From: Oceanicoccus sagamiensis
Lineage (GTDB): Bacteria > Pseudomonadota > Gammaproteobacteria > Pseudomonadales > Dasaniaceae
Assembly (NCBI RefSeq): GCF_002117105.1
Contig: NZ_CP019343.1
Coordinates: 3,534,001 to 3,598,000 of the forward strand
Direction of reading: 5' to 3'
DNA: 64,000 nt
Shown piece by piece: positions 48,616 to 57,174 of this stretch; position 1 is the stretch's first letter; every line of letters begins with the position of its first letter. Under the pieces are notes generated by a model, which searched no databases, had not been told where the DNA came from, and worked only from the letters and a program-made list of their open reading frames with translations. Position numbers and translations under genes: made by a program.

Positions 48616-48948
48616 CTAAAGACAGTTATCAGGCTTGGGTAGACCTGCGATTTTTGCAGCGAATTTTGCCGGGCTGCCAGGAAATAAGGCGAGTAGATAA
48701 ATGCTTTTGCCTTTATCATCCCCCAGTTGCTGGCCAACATATTTTACTAGAGGGCGCATAGCCGGAGATAATTCAAACTCCCGGTAAAACTGTTGCAGCA
48801 AATCAATAATTTCCCAATGATCATCGCTAAGCGCGATCCCTTCGTTGTTGGCAAGCTGCTCAGCGACTTGTGGGTTCCATTGCGACAGGTCTTTTAGAAA
48901 ACCTTCTTTATCCAATAGGATGGTTTGCTGGTCAACGATCATTTCCAT
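48616..48948 (-). CDS. tusE: TusE/DsrC family sulfur carrier
   Basis: 110 residues. The DsrC fold is clear: LDKEGFLKDLSQWNPQVAEQLA, then HWEIIDLLQQFYREF, SPAMRPLVKYV and the C-terminal arm GLPKPDNCL, whose penultimate Cys carries the persulfide. Only that Cys is present; DsrC of sulfur oxidisers has a second one about ten residues before it, so this is the TusE type. It receives sulfur from TusBCD and passes it to MnmA for 2-thiouridine at tRNA position 34. Two ATGs two codons apart are possible starts; the second has AGGG at better spacing. Confidence 0.93.
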   Translation of the reverse strand: MEMIVDQQTILLDKEGFLKDLSQWNPQVAEQLANNEGIALSDDHWEIIDLLQQFYREFELSPAMRPLVKYVGQQLGDDKGKSIYLLALFPGSPAKFAAKIAGLPKPDNCL

Positions 48949-48952
48949 AACC

Positions 48953-49252
48953 CTAGAACCAGCTTTGTACGCTATGGTGCGTTACCGTTAGCTCAACAAA
49001 TTCACTGTCGCTAATCAACGTAATATTTGTGCTTATATCTTGCTTAAGTCCCCGAGCATTAACATCCACTGCCAGCGCATAGAATGTAATATCACGGTGG
49101 TTTTCAATCAGTTCGCTATAGTGAGTCGCTTTTTTTCCTGCATAGACTCCGTCTTCAATAAGCAGTACGGAGCTACCGGCACGACAAAACTTTAAGCAAT
49201 CAGTAAAGCTTGAATCACTAAAGGGGGATTTGTTAACGGTGTGTAAAATCAT
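48953..49252 (-). CDS. tusB: Sulfurtransferase complex subunit TusB (DsrH family)
   Basis: 99 residues, typical length. It opens MILHTVNKSPFSDSSFTDCLKF, the common DsrH beginning (M-LH-VN-SP), followed by SVLLIEDGVYAG and a C-terminal TVTHHSVQSWF. TusB is the non-catalytic member of the TusBCD hexamer that relays sulfur to TusE. It lies 5 bp after tusC and 4 bp before tusE in a tight operon. Confidence 0.92.
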   Translation of the reverse strand: MILHTVNKSPFSDSSFTDCLKFCRAGSSVLLIEDGVYAGKKATHYSELIENHRDITFYALAVDVNARGLKQDISTNITLISDSEFVELTVTHHSVQSWF

Positions 49253-49257
49253 CAGGT

Positions 49258-49620
49258 TTATACCGTTAAAAGCATATCAGCTTGCTCAAATAACTCAGAC
49301 AACTGTTGTTGATTAACTGGCTTGGCTGCGAGGCTAAGTCGTGAGGGTTCAATCTGTCGTTCAGTCAGGGCTTCAGCTTCTACATAGCTTTCGCTAATAC
49401 CATAAAGCTCAAAGGCGGATAATAATTTCTGGTGATTTTTCTGTTGGATATCAGTGCTGTCCTGTTGGTCTATAGTCTGCCAAACGCCATCGCCGATAAA
49501 CGCTATCGCCAACTCTTGATCGAAGGCTCCGGCAGCCAGCGCCATATCCGCGGCAGCTCTGGCCAGAGCGTTACCATAGGGGGCTTTTCGACAAATCAGT
49601 AGAATACGCTTGCTCGCCAT
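49258..49620 (-). CDS. tusC: Sulfurtransferase complex subunit TusC (DsrF family)
   Basis: 120 residues. It opens with KRILLICRKAPYGNALARAAADMALAAG, the conserved DsrF strand-turn-helix with APYG, and continues FIGDGVWQTIDQQ and FELYGISESYVEAEAL, both family landmarks. It forms the TusBCD complex in the cytoplasm. Position and 2-5 bp spacing between tusD and tusB confirm it. Confidence 0.93.
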   Translation of the reverse strand: MASKRILLICRKAPYGNALARAAADMALAAGAFDQELAIAFIGDGVWQTIDQQDSTDIQQKNHQKLLSAFELYGISESYVEAEALTERQIEPSRLSLAAKPVNQQQLSELFEQADMLLTV

Positions 49621-49622
49621 TG

Positions 49623-50015
49623 TTAGGGCCCAAAGGTGATCAGGCGATCAGAATTGATAGAGGCATCCACTAACTGGCCCAGCCCTGAAAGGGTAACACT
49701 ATCACTGAGATTGTGGCTGGGTTTTTCATAGCGGTCGGCTTCTTTGGCATCCATCACCCCTCGTTTTAAAGCGCTGGCAATACAAACCACCAAATCAATA
49801 TCGTGCTGGTTTGCTAGTATCTGCCACTGCTGAGGGATATTGTTTTCATCCTGTGGTGGCGTTATCAGGGCGTTGCCGTTATTGACGGCATCGTGGTAGA
49901 AAAATATACGGTAAACATTATGACCTGCGTCTACAGCAGCCTGGGCAAAGCGCAGCGCGGTAGCCACCGACTGGCTGGAATAGGGGGCGCCGAGGATGAG
50001 TAATGAAAAACGCAT
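49623..50015 (-). CDS. tusD: Sulfurtransferase complex subunit TusD (DsrE family)
   Basis: 130 residues. It opens MRFSLLILGAPYSSQSVATALRFAQAA, with the DsrE-type AP[YF] loop and VYRIFFYHDAV strand. The catalytic Cys is in DIDLVVCIASALKRGV, where TusD takes sulfur from TusA. It is the first gene of the tusDCBE-ybiB-like unit. This thiolation relay supports accurate decoding by tRNAs for Lys, Glu and Gln. Confidence 0.94.
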   Translation of the reverse strand: MRFSLLILGAPYSSQSVATALRFAQAAVDAGHNVYRIFFYHDAVNNGNALITPPQDENNIPQQWQILANQHDIDLVVCIASALKRGVMDAKEADRYEKPSHNLSDSVTLSGLGQLVDASINSDRLITFGP

Positions 50016-50070
50016 AGAATAAAACCCTTAAAAAGCTATTCCTAAAAAACAGCCCTAAATATCAAACCCC

Positions 50071-50103
50071 AAAAAACAAAAGCCCCGATAAAATCGAGGC
50101 TTT
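50071..50103 (-). terminator. Intrinsic terminator after yccA
   Basis: On the minus strand an AAAGCC/GGCTTT outer stem and an ATCG/CGAT inner stem, with one mismatch between them and a 3-base loop, are followed by TTTTGTTTTTT. It lies just after the stop of yccA and separates it from tusD. Confidence 0.85.
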
Positions 50104-50123
50104 GGTTTAATTAGCAGGGTGAT

Positions 50124-50813
50124 TTAGTCGTCACCCATCACACCTAAGATATGCAGTAGGCTGGTAAACAGGTTGTAAATATTCAGGTATAAAGAAACCG
50201 TAGCCATCAGGTAATTGGTTTCACCACCATTAATAATCCGGCTGGTATCAAACAGAATAAAACCGGACATTAACAGCACAATACCGGCACTTAAGGCCAG
50301 TGAGGCCGCAGGCATATGGAAGCCAAACATTGAGCCGACCATTAAGGCTAATGCAACCATCACCAGAACGACTAAACCGGTCATCAGGAAACCACCCATA
50401 AAGCTAAAGTCTTTACGAGTAGTCAGTACATAACCTGACAGTGAGAAGAACACCAAAGCTGTGCCGCCCAGCGCCTGCATCACAATTTCACCACCATTGG
50501 ACATGGCAAGGTAGCGGTTCAGGGTTGGCCCCAAGGCCGCACCCATCAGGGCAGTAAAGGCAAACACGACGTAAATGCCAGAAGAAGAATTGGCGGTTTT
50601 AGGAAGAACGAACCAGATTAAAACGATGGCAGCGATCATCATTATCATGCCAGCGCCGTAGCCGACGTTCATCCACATGGACAGACCGGCGGTGATAGCG
50701 CTAACCATCATTGTCATGGCCAACATCATATAGGTATTACGAAGTACCTTGTTGGTAGACAGTGCCGAATCAGCAGAACCTGACTGGGATGAAAAAACTG
50801 GGTTGTCACGCAT
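50124..50813 (-). CDS. yccA: Bax inhibitor-1/YccA family inner membrane protein
   Basis: 229 residues with seven hydrophobic segments and the family's N-terminal cytoplasmic tail (QSGSADSALSTNKVLRNTYMML). The C-terminal FDTSRIINGGETNYLMATVSLYLNIYNLFTSLL matches the Bax inhibitor-1 signature, including the Asp that acts in pH sensing in structural studies of the family. E. coli YccA is a substrate and modulator of the membrane protease FtsH. GGAG stands eight bases before the ATG. It lies next to tRNA-Ser and the tus operon as in Pseudomonas. Confidence 0.93.
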   Translation of the reverse strand: MRDNPVFSSQSGSADSALSTNKVLRNTYMMLAMTMMVSAITAGLSMWMNVGYGAGMIMMIAAIVLIWFVLPKTANSSSGIYVVFAFTALMGAALGPTLNRYLAMSNGGEIVMQALGGTALVFFSLSGYVLTTRKDFSFMGGFLMTGLVVLVMVALALMVGSMFGFHMPAASLALSAGIVLLMSGFILFDTSRIINGGETNYLMATVSLYLNIYNLFTSLLHILGVMGDD

Positions 50814-51059
50814 GTTATATCTCCATAGTGTGAACAGGGTTTTTTAAGTTGCTTTAGCTGTTGTCCATCATAGCTGGATCCTCTTTAAAATCAAGGCTTT
50901 GTGTATAGCTTAAGCGGTTGATTTTGCAGCTTCTGGGCTTCAAACCACTAAGACAATAAGCGCGGTAAAGGGTTCCATAACAGCAGGTGCATATTGGGGT
51001 AATCCAATCGGGGGATTCTGGTATTGATTTGGACGTGAAGGTACCGCTAGAGAGAAAAA

Positions 51060-51147
51060 TGGCGGTGGGGGAGAGATTCGAACTCTCGGAGGTATTACCC
51101 TCGCTGGTTTTCAAGACCAGTGCTTTCGGCCACTCAGCCACCCCACC
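51060..51147 (-). tRNA. tRNA-Ser(UGA)
   Basis: 88 nt with encoded CCA. The acceptor stem is GGTGGGG against CCCCACC, the discriminator is G, the anticodon stem CTGGT/ACCAG encloses loop CTTGAAA with anticodon TGA, a long variable arm follows (GCGAGGGTAATACCTCC region), and the T-loop reads GTTCGAATC. The long variable arm and TGA anticodon identify a serine tRNA reading UCA. It is a single tRNA between rne and yccA. Confidence 0.97.
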
Positions 51148-51270
51148 AACGGGACGGAATTATACAGAGCTTAGCGGGTGAGACAAGGGTTTGGCCGGAT
51201 TAAAACCGTAACTAAGCCATTGTTTTTATGATTGTTATTGGGTTTTTGCCGGGTTGGTTGTTTTTAGAGC

Positions 51271-51299
51271 AAAAAAAAGCCCAGCATTTAGCTGGGCTT
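51271..51299 (-). terminator. Intrinsic terminator after rne
   Basis: On the minus strand the stem AAGCCCAGC/GCTGGGCTT with a 5-base loop (TAAAT) is followed by eight T in total. It sits 12 bp after the rne stop codon. Confidence 0.92.
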
Positions 51300-51310
51300 G
51301 ATATTAGCAC

Positions 51311-54004
51311 TTAAGCGGAGCGTTTAAGCCGTGGGTCGTTATGGGCCCGCTCTGCTTTGGGTTTGGCAGGATCTGGCGCAGCAGCAGGAGCAGGGGCTTT
51401 TGGCGCAGTGTCCAGGTGCGATGTAGCTATATCAACCTCGGTAACGGCCTTTGGCGAGATACGTGGGTCGTTAGCGGCACGGCCTACTGGCTTCTCCTGA
51501 GTTGTAGCAATGGGGGCTGGCTCAGTAGCTGCTGGTGCAGGTTTAGGCGGTGGAGCTGCTTGCTCTATAGCCGGTTCAGCTGCAACAGGTGTTGCTGGAG
51601 CTTCTGGAGCTGCTTCAGTGTCTTCTGCTACAGGTTCTGCAGCTGTTTCGGCAACAGCTTCTTCAGTCGCTTCCTCGGCCGGAGTGGCTGCGGCAGTTTC
51701 TTCTACAGTTTCTGTAACAGCTTCTGCTGCTTCCGCAGGGGCTGTCTCATCAGAGGCTTCTGCAACTGTTTCGGCTGGAGCCTCAGCGACGGTTTCCACT
51801 TTTACTTCAGTTGCCGTTTCAACGCTACCTTCAGTCGTATTCTCAACCACCGCTTCAACAGCCGCCTCGTGAGCGGGTGCTGATGTTGTTGCATCTACGG
51901 CCGCTTCTTCAGTCTGGTTGTTTTCGGCTTTGTTCTCGGCATTACGTGGTCCACGATTACGGCGGCGACCTGAGTTACGGGGTCTGCGGTTAGAGGGACG
52001 ACGTTGCGGACGATCACCGTTATTCTCGTTGCTCTCATTAGACTCAGAAGCTTCTCTGGTCTCATTTTTATCTTCGGGCTTTTTATCTTGCCTGTTTTCT
52101 TTAGAGCGATTGCGGTCATTACGGTCATTGCGCTCTTTGCGATCACCGCGATCTTCACGGTTATCATCGCGACGGTTTCTGTTGCGATTTCTATTGCGGT
52201 TACGGTTTTGATTGCGACCCTGGCCTTGACCCTGACGGTTATTGCGCTGGTTATTGCGCTTACGCTGGGGTTTTTTCTCTTCAACCACTTCTTCTTCAGC
52301 GGGGCTGCTAAAGAAACTCATGATTTTTCCGAATAAACCGGTGCTTTCAGTTTTTGCAACCGGTGCTTTTTCGGCAGCCGCCGGTGCAGCAGCGGCTGGT
52401 GCCGGAGCTTGAGGCGTTACGCTCTGTACCGCTGCTTGCTGAACCGGTACTGGGGCTTCTTCCTGACCCAGTACTTCTTCAGGCTGTTCGGTTTGTATCT
52501 TATAGCTCAGCTCTACATCTTTGCTGATTTCATCGTCCCGCAAACGCTGCACTTCAAAGTGTGGCGTTTCCAGTTGTGGAATAGGAGCGATAACAACACG
52601 GACTTTAGTACGTTGTTCTATATCGTGAATCGGCTGGCGCTTTTCATTCAGTAAGTAGGAAGCGACATTAACCGGGACCAGTGCACGAATCTCTGCACTG
52701 CGGTCTTTACTGGCCGCTTCTTCAACCAGACGCAAAATAGACAGTGACAGTGACTTGGTATCACGGATAGTGCCCTGACCGGTACAGCGTGGGCAGACCT
52801 TGGCGCTGGTTTCACCTAGTGATGGACGCAGGCGCTGGCGTGACATTTCCAATAAGCCAAAGCGTGAAATGCGGCCTACCTGAACCCGTGCGCGGTCAAT
52901 GCTTAGCGCGTCGCGCATACGGTTTTCAACAGCGCGCTGGTTTTTGGCAGCATGCATATCGATAAAGTCGATAACCACCAGACCGCCCATATCCCTTAAA
53001 CGTAGCTGGCGAGCAATTTCGTCGGCCGCTTCAAGGTTGGTTTGCAGGGCGGTTTCTTCAATATTGCCACCTTTGGTTGCGCGGGCGGAGTTAATATCAA
53101 TAGACACCAATGCTTCAGTTGGGTCGATAACAATAGAGCCACCGGAGGGGAGCTGCACTTCGCGCTGGAAGGCGGTCTCAATCTGGCTTTCGATTTGGTA
53201 GCGGTTAAATAGGGGGACCGGGTCATTATAGTGACGAATACGGTTTTGATAATGGGGCATAACCTGAGTGACGAAGTTCAGGGCTTCGGTATAGGCGTCC
53301 TTATTATCAATCAGTACCTGATCGATATCTTCACGCAGATAGTCGCGAATAGCGCGAATAATAACGTTGCTTTCCTGTAATAGCAGGAAGGGGGCTTTTC
53401 GCTCTGCGGTGGCCTTTTGAATGGCTTCCCAGAGGTGTACCAGATAGTCTAAATCCCATTGTAGTTCTTCACCGCTGCGGCCTACACCGGCGGTACGGAC
53501 AATGGCGCCCATGCCGTTAGGGACAGTAATAGAGTTTAAGGCGGCTTTTAGCTCGGCCCGTTCATCACCTTCTATGCGGCGAGAAATACCACCGGCGCGA
53601 GGGTTGTTAGGCATTAAGACCAGATAGCGACCCGCCAGGCTGACGAAGGTGGTTAGGGCTGCGCCCTTATTACCACGCTCTTCTTTGTCGACCTGAACAA
53701 TTACCTCAGTGCCTTCTTTAACTACGTCTTTGATCTTAAAGCGACCACCGACATCCTGTGGTTGGCGGTAGAAGTATTCGCGGGCAATTTCTTTGAGCGG
53801 TAAAAAACCATGGCGTTCAGCGCCGAAGTCGACAAAAGCGGCTTCAAGGCTGGGCTCTACACGGGTGATAGTGCCTTTATAAACGTTTGATTTTTTCTGT
53901 ACGCGGGTGCGGTTTTCGATATCCAGGTCGTATAAGCGTTGGCCATCGACAAGACCGACGCGCAACTCTTCAGGTTGAGTTGCATTGATAAGCATTCTTT
54001 TCAT
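51311..54004 (-). CDS. rne: Ribonuclease E
   Basis: 897 residues. The catalytic half is complete: an opening identical in style to E. coli ([21 protein letters not shown]), the S1 domain (about 36-125), a 5'-sensor and RNase H-like region, catalytic Asp in [14 protein letters not shown] and [13 protein letters not shown], and the zinc-link CPRCTGQG. The C-terminal half is disordered: a Pro/Ala stretch, an Arg/Asn RNA-binding block (many RN repeats, about 570-690), then a long Ala/Glu/Thr region and two ANDPR or HNDPR motifs near the end. The enzyme makes single-strand cuts in mRNA decay and rRNA and tRNA processing and scaffolds the degradosome at the membrane. It is transcribed away from rluC, with a structured leader. 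Confidence 0.97.
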   Translation of the reverse strand: MKRMLINATQPEELRVGLVDGQRLYDLDIENRTRVQKKSNVYKGTITRVEPSLEAAFVDFGAERHGFLPLKEIAREYFYRQPQDVGGRFKIKDVVKEGTEVIVQVDKEERGNKGAALTTFVSLAGRYLVLMPNNPRAGGISRRIEGDERAELKAALNSITVPNGMGAIVRTAGVGRSGEELQWDLDYLVHLWEAIQKATAERKAPFLLLQESNVIIRAIRDYLREDIDQVLIDNKDAYTEALNFVTQVMPHYQNRIRHYNDPVPLFNRYQIESQIETAFQREVQLPSGGSIVIDPTEALVSIDINSARATKGGNIEETALQTNLEAADEIARQLRLRDMGGLVVIDFIDMHAAKNQRAVENRMRDALSIDRARVQVGRISRFGLLEMSRQRLRPSLGETSAKVCPRCTGQGTIRDTKSLSLSILRLVEEAASKDRSAEIRALVPVNVASYLLNEKRQPIHDIEQRTKVRVVIAPIPQLETPHFEVQRLRDDEISKDVELSYKIQTEQPEEVLGQEEAPVPVQQAAVQSVTPQAPAPAAAAPAAAEKAPVAKTESTGLFGKIMSFFSSPAEEEVVEEKKPQRKRNNQRNNRQGQGQGRNQNRNRNRNRNRNRRDDNREDRGDRKERNDRNDRNRSKENRQDKKPEDKNETREASESNESNENNGDRPQRRPSNRRPRNSGRRRNRGPRNAENKAENNQTEEAAVDATTSAPAHEAAVEAVVENTTEGSVETATEVKVETVAEAPAETVAEASDETAPAEAAEAVTETVEETAAATPAEEATEEAVAETAAEPVAEDTEAAPEAPATPVAAEPAIEQAAPPPKPAPAATEPAPIATTQEKPVGRAANDPRISPKAVTEVDIATSHLDTAPKAPAPAAAPDPAKPKAERAHNDPRLKRSA

Positions 54005-54013
54005 GGTGGAAAC

Positions 54014-54036
54014 AAATCCTAATTAGCAGAGGATTT
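54014..54036 (-). promoter_or_regulatory. Hairpin in the rne leader covering the likely ribosome site
   Basis: In the rne mRNA, AAATCCT pairs perfectly with AGGATTT across a 9-base loop, ending 9 bases before the ATG. AGGA in the 3' arm is the only Shine-Dalgarno-like sequence near the start, so the hairpin could limit translation. E. coli rne is autoregulated through its 5' leader; the same here is inference. Confidence 0.5.
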
Positions 54037-54189
54037 GCGCAATAACCGGAAAACGGTATTGGAAGAGGACGTCGAGCTAATGCTATCCAGGGTTGATAAC
54101 GTAAAACATTAACAACAGTGTTACTGATAAATGGAGCTTTTTACGGCAATAAAGGCACGATTAAGCTTTATGTTCAGTAATAGCGGTAC

Positions 54190-54225
54190 TTAGTACTCTT
54201 AATTTAGTACTAACCTCGCTATAAT
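54190..54225 (+). promoter_or_regulatory. Putative rluC promoter with paired TTAGTACT repeats
   Basis: A consensus TATAAT lies at 54220-54225. The -35 position is poor (TCTTAA at 17-bp spacing) but is bracketed by two copies of TTAGTACT, at 54190-54197 and 54204-54211, 14 bp apart. A poor -35 with direct repeats suggests activator dependence. A hairpin with CCTCC/GGAGG arms begins about 17 bp downstream. If used, the rluC leader would be about 590 nt. Confidence 0.4.
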
Positions 54226-54379
54226 CGCCGCGGATTCTGTGGCCTCCTGTTATTGAAGGGAGGTTCACTGCTTACGGGCGTTTCTATTTAGCAATAGTTC
54301 TGGTGAAGTAATGGTGGTTGAGCAGAGGGCATATTCTTCAACTAGCCGTGCTATTTAACCAATGAACTAATCCGTTTAG

Positions 54380-54409
54380 CTGCTTAAGGTTTATTTAAAC
54401 GTTAAGCAG
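54380..54409. repeat. 30-bp near-perfect palindrome in the rne-rluC gap
   Basis: CTGCTTAAGGTTTA and TAAACGTTAAGCAG pair at 13 of 14 positions around a 2-base centre. There is no T-run on either side, so it is not a terminator. It may be an RNA structure in either leader or a protein site. Confidence 0.6.
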
Positions 54410-54823
54410 GGGATAGTCGTTTACGCTTCACCTGCGTCTCAAATTCAAAACTGTTTAAACGATGCTTGCGACATGTCGTCTGCATTGTTAATTAATTCAC
54501 TTACAATCAATTCTGGCTTTCCAGTAAAGGCATTGCGTAAGTGGACTGATAAAATTTTTATCTCGCGTCGCCCTGAAATAATTTGTTATCTTTCAGAAAA
54601 AAAGCGACAGCGGAACAACATTTGGTGTAGCGGTATTTCCTACAACCCGATCTTTGTTTACGTTATGTTTTCACGATTGATGAGTACTAAGCTCGTTAAT
54701 CGGGCCGGCAACTGGCCGGTAAGATGACGTAAATTTTAGCGAGGAGGAAACCTGACCTAGCAAAATGTGGCTGGATCATAACAGGATTTACTATGTGTAT
54801 CAATTACTTACAGCGGAAATTTA

Positions 54824-55813
54824 ATGACTGATCTTTTTACTAAGGATAAGGCTGAAAAGTCGGCCTCCAGCAAGCCTGGTAATGGGGTCAGTTTTGTAGA
54901 AGTGACGGATGCTCATGCTGGCCAGAGAATCGACAATTTTCTGTTGCGGCACCTGAAAGGTGTACCCAAGTCCAAGATTTACCGCATTGTGCGCAAGGGT
55001 GAGGTGCGGGTTAATAAAGGACGAGTTAAAGCCGAGTATAAGCTCTGTGAAGGGGATGTTATCCGGGTACCACCGGTAAGAGTGGCTGAGGAAAAGGCCC
55101 GCCAAGGTGTGTCAGAAAGTCTTCATCAGCTGCTAACGTCGTCGATCTTGTTTGAAGATGACCGTTTAATGGTGATTAATAAGCCATCCGGTCTTGCGGT
55201 GCATGGCGGTAGTGGAATTAATCAGGGTTTAATAGAAGCGTTGCGGGTCATGCGCCCGGAATTACGCTTTTTAGAGTTGGTGCATCGCTTGGATAGAGAT
55301 ACCTCTGGCTGCATTATGATCGCTAAAAAGCGCAGTATGCTGCGCTATCTCCACGAGCAGTTGCGTACCGGTAAAGTGGATAAGCGCTATTTGGCGCTGG
55401 TGGCTGGTCGCTGGCCAAATCGCCGTAAGCTGGTTAAAGCCCCTTTATTAAAGAACACCCTGCGCTCTGGTGAGCGTATGGTCAATGTCTCCCCTGAGGG
55501 GAAACAGTCCACCACGGAGTTTGCCATTGTTGAGCGCTATCCGCAGGCCACTCTGGTTGAGGCTAAACCCATTACCGGGCGAACCCATCAAATCAGGGTT
55601 CATGCGCTGCATGTAGGCCACCCGCTATTAGGGGATGATAAATATGGCGATCAACAGGCTTGCCAGAATTTTAAACAGAAGGGCTTAAAGCGCTTATTTC
55701 TGCATGCGGCCAGTTTACGTGTGCCTATGCCCGAGGATGAAAAAGACCTCACTGTCAGTGCTGCCCTAAGCCCTGAGTTACAATCCGTATTAGAAAATCT
55801 ACCTACCGAGTAA
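54824..55813 (+). CDS. rluC: 23S rRNA pseudouridine synthase RluC
   Basis: 329 residues. An S4 RNA-binding domain (about 30-90: GQRIDNFLLRHLKGVPKSKIYRIVRKGEVRVNKGR region) precedes the RluA-type catalytic domain with LVHRLDRDTSG, catalytic Asp157, and the later GRTHQIRVHALHVGHPLLGD. RluC makes pseudouridine at 955, 2504 and 2580 (E. coli numbering) in 23S rRNA. The place beside rne supports RluC over RluD. The ATG has only a weak GGAAA site and a long upstream leader. The HAD phosphatase gene follows 6 bp downstream. Confidence 0.95.
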   Translation: MTDLFTKDKAEKSASSKPGNGVSFVEVTDAHAGQRIDNFLLRHLKGVPKSKIYRIVRKGEVRVNKGRVKAEYKLCEGDVIRVPPVRVAEEKARQGVSESLHQLLTSSILFEDDRLMVINKPSGLAVHGGSGINQGLIEALRVMRPELRFLELVHRLDRDTSGCIMIAKKRSMLRYLHEQLRTGKVDKRYLALVAGRWPNRRKLVKAPLLKNTLRSGERMVNVSPEGKQSTTEFAIVERYPQATLVEAKPITGRTHQIRVHALHVGHPLLGDDKYGDQQACQNFKQKGLKRLFLHAASLRVPMPEDEKDLTVSAALSPELQSVLENLPTE

Positions 55814-55819
55814 TGTTGT

Positions 55820-56452
55820 ATGTTGTTTGTTTTTGATTGGGATGGGACCTTACTGGATTCCACTGATAAAATTGCCGGCTGTATGCAAAAGGCCATTGCC
55901 GAACTGGGCTTACCTGAGCGCAGTACCGAGCAGGCCAAGAGTATTATCGGTTTAGGCCTGCCAGAGGCGGTGCAAACGCTCTTTCCGGAGATAGATAAAG
56001 CGATAATTCCTGAGGTGACGGCTGCTTATTCCCGCCACTTCGTTGCCGATGACCAAACCCCCTGTGACTTTTTCCCCAATGTCGATGACGTATTAAAGCA
56101 GCTGCGTGCTGAAGGGCATTTATTGGCGGTAGCCACCGGTAAGAGTCGCCGTGGGCTGAATCGAGTATTGGCTAATATGTCATTAACGGATTTTTTTGAT
56201 GGCAGCCGTTGTGCCGATGAAACCGCATCCAAACCTGACCCCTTAATGCTGAACCAGTTATTGCAGGAGTTGGATGTTGAGGTCAGTTCGGCCGTGATGG
56301 TGGGGGATACCGATTTTGATTTGGGGATGGCAGCCAATGCCGGTATGCGAAGTATTGGAGTGAGCTATGGTGCCCATTCGGTTGAGCGCTTACTGCCCCA
56401 CAAGCCTGTTCGCATTATTGACCGTTTTGAGGAGTTGCTAGAGTGGGGCTAA
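55820..56452 (+). CDS. HAD-IA family phosphatase (Gph-like)
   Basis: 210 residues. The HAD motifs are all present: nucleophile Asp6 and Asp8 in FDWDGTLLDS, the Thr of AVATGKSRRG, Lys in ASKPDPLML, and the acidic pair in VMVGDTDFDLGMAANAG. A helical cap lies between motifs 1 and 2 (class C1). It resembles phosphoglycolate phosphatase, but members of this family next to rluC are not proven to use that substrate. It follows rluC by 6 bp and overlaps the convergent maf-like gene by 4 bp. Confidence 0.9.
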   Translation: MLFVFDWDGTLLDSTDKIAGCMQKAIAELGLPERSTEQAKSIIGLGLPEAVQTLFPEIDKAIIPEVTAAYSRHFVADDQTPCDFFPNVDDVLKQLRAEGHLLAVATGKSRRGLNRVLANMSLTDFFDGSRCADETASKPDPLMLNQLLQELDVEVSSAVMVGDTDFDLGMAANAGMRSIGVSYGAHSVERLLPHKPVRIIDRFEELLEWG

Positions 56453-57027
56453 GGGATATTGATGCCCTCAGTCTTTAGCATATCCACCAGTTTGATCAGG
56501 GGCAGGCCTACCAGGCTATTGGGGTCATCGCCCTGCAGTTGCTCAAATAGACTTATCCCCAGTCCTTCCATCTTAAAGCTACCGGCGCAGTCAAAAGGCT
56601 GCTCAGCGGCAATATAGCGTTCGATGGTCGCTGTATCCAAGTGTCGAAATTTTACCGAGAAGGGCTCAATACAGCTTTGCTGTTGCCCGGTTTTACTGTT
56701 GAGCAGGCTAAGGCCGGTATAAAAGGTAACGGTTTTACCACTACAGGCGGCAAGCTGGGCCTGGGCTTTGTCGCTATGACCGGGTTTGGTCAGAATGTCT
56801 TGCCCCAGGCTGGCCACTTGGTCAGAGCCGATAATCAGGTGTTGGGGGTAATCTGCTGCCACCGCCTGGGCTTTCTGTTGCGCCAGCCTTTCTACTAGCT
56901 GCTGGGGGGATTCATCGGGCAGGGCAGTTTCATCAATATCGGGGCTGCTACAAACAAAGTCTATGGCTAGTCGGCCCAGTAATTCTCTGCGGTAGGGGGA
57001 GCTTGAAGCGAGTATGATGGGGAGCAT
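56449..57027 (-). CDS. yceF: Maf-family nucleotide pyrophosphatase, YceF type (7-methyl-GTP)
   Basis: 192 residues. Maf landmarks: ILASSSPYRRELL at the N-terminus, SSPDIDE, IIGSDQVASL with the catalytic Asp, GKTVTFYTGL, and CAGSFKMEGLGISLFEQLQGDDPNSLVGLPL. The SSPYR start and the CAGSFK region distinguish the YceF subfamily, which hydrolyses m7GTP, from YhdE, which uses dTTP and UTP. Position before yceD and rpmF agrees. It is transcribed divergently from yceD, and its 3' end overlaps the HAD gene. Confidence 0.93.
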   Translation of the reverse strand: MLPIILASSSPYRRELLGRLAIDFVCSSPDIDETALPDESPQQLVERLAQQKAQAVAADYPQHLIIGSDQVASLGQDILTKPGHSDKAQAQLAACSGKTVTFYTGLSLLNSKTGQQQSCIEPFSVKFRHLDTATIERYIAAEQPFDCAGSFKMEGLGISLFEQLQGDDPNSLVGLPLIKLVDMLKTEGINIP

Positions 57028-57174
57028 AAAAGGGCTCTGCAGACCGTATTGTTAGCAAGAAGGCGTGAATTTGATGGATTATAGGTAGAAATCACTGATT
57101 TCCCTACAAAAAATCGGTAATTGCCGGTATTTTCCTTTGACAGTCCCAGCCTACAGCCCTATGATTGCGCGCTT

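Larger units (their letters stand above)
54005..54823. other. 819-bp gap between divergent rne and rluC
   Basis: No convincing gene; an 84-codon frame at 54473-54727 has no ribosome site or protein-like composition. The gap should contain the rne promoter and leader (minus strand) and the rluC promoter and leader (plus strand). Recognisable parts are a -10-like TATAAT, two direct repeats and two hairpins, listed separately. Confidence 0.7.

Noticed and set aside
50854-51141. 95-codon minus-strand frame starting in the tRNA gene
   Set aside because: Its first third is the tRNA-Ser sequence read as protein, so it is spurious.
51341-52336. Plus-strand frames opposite the rne C-terminal half
   Set aside because: Low-complexity Ala/Glu and Arg/Asn codons in rne leave other frames open; compositions are Ser/Cys/Arg-rich and unlike real proteins.
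54473-54727. 84-codon frame between rne and rluC
   Set aside because: No ribosome site and no family resemblance; it lies in a region better explained by leaders and promoters.
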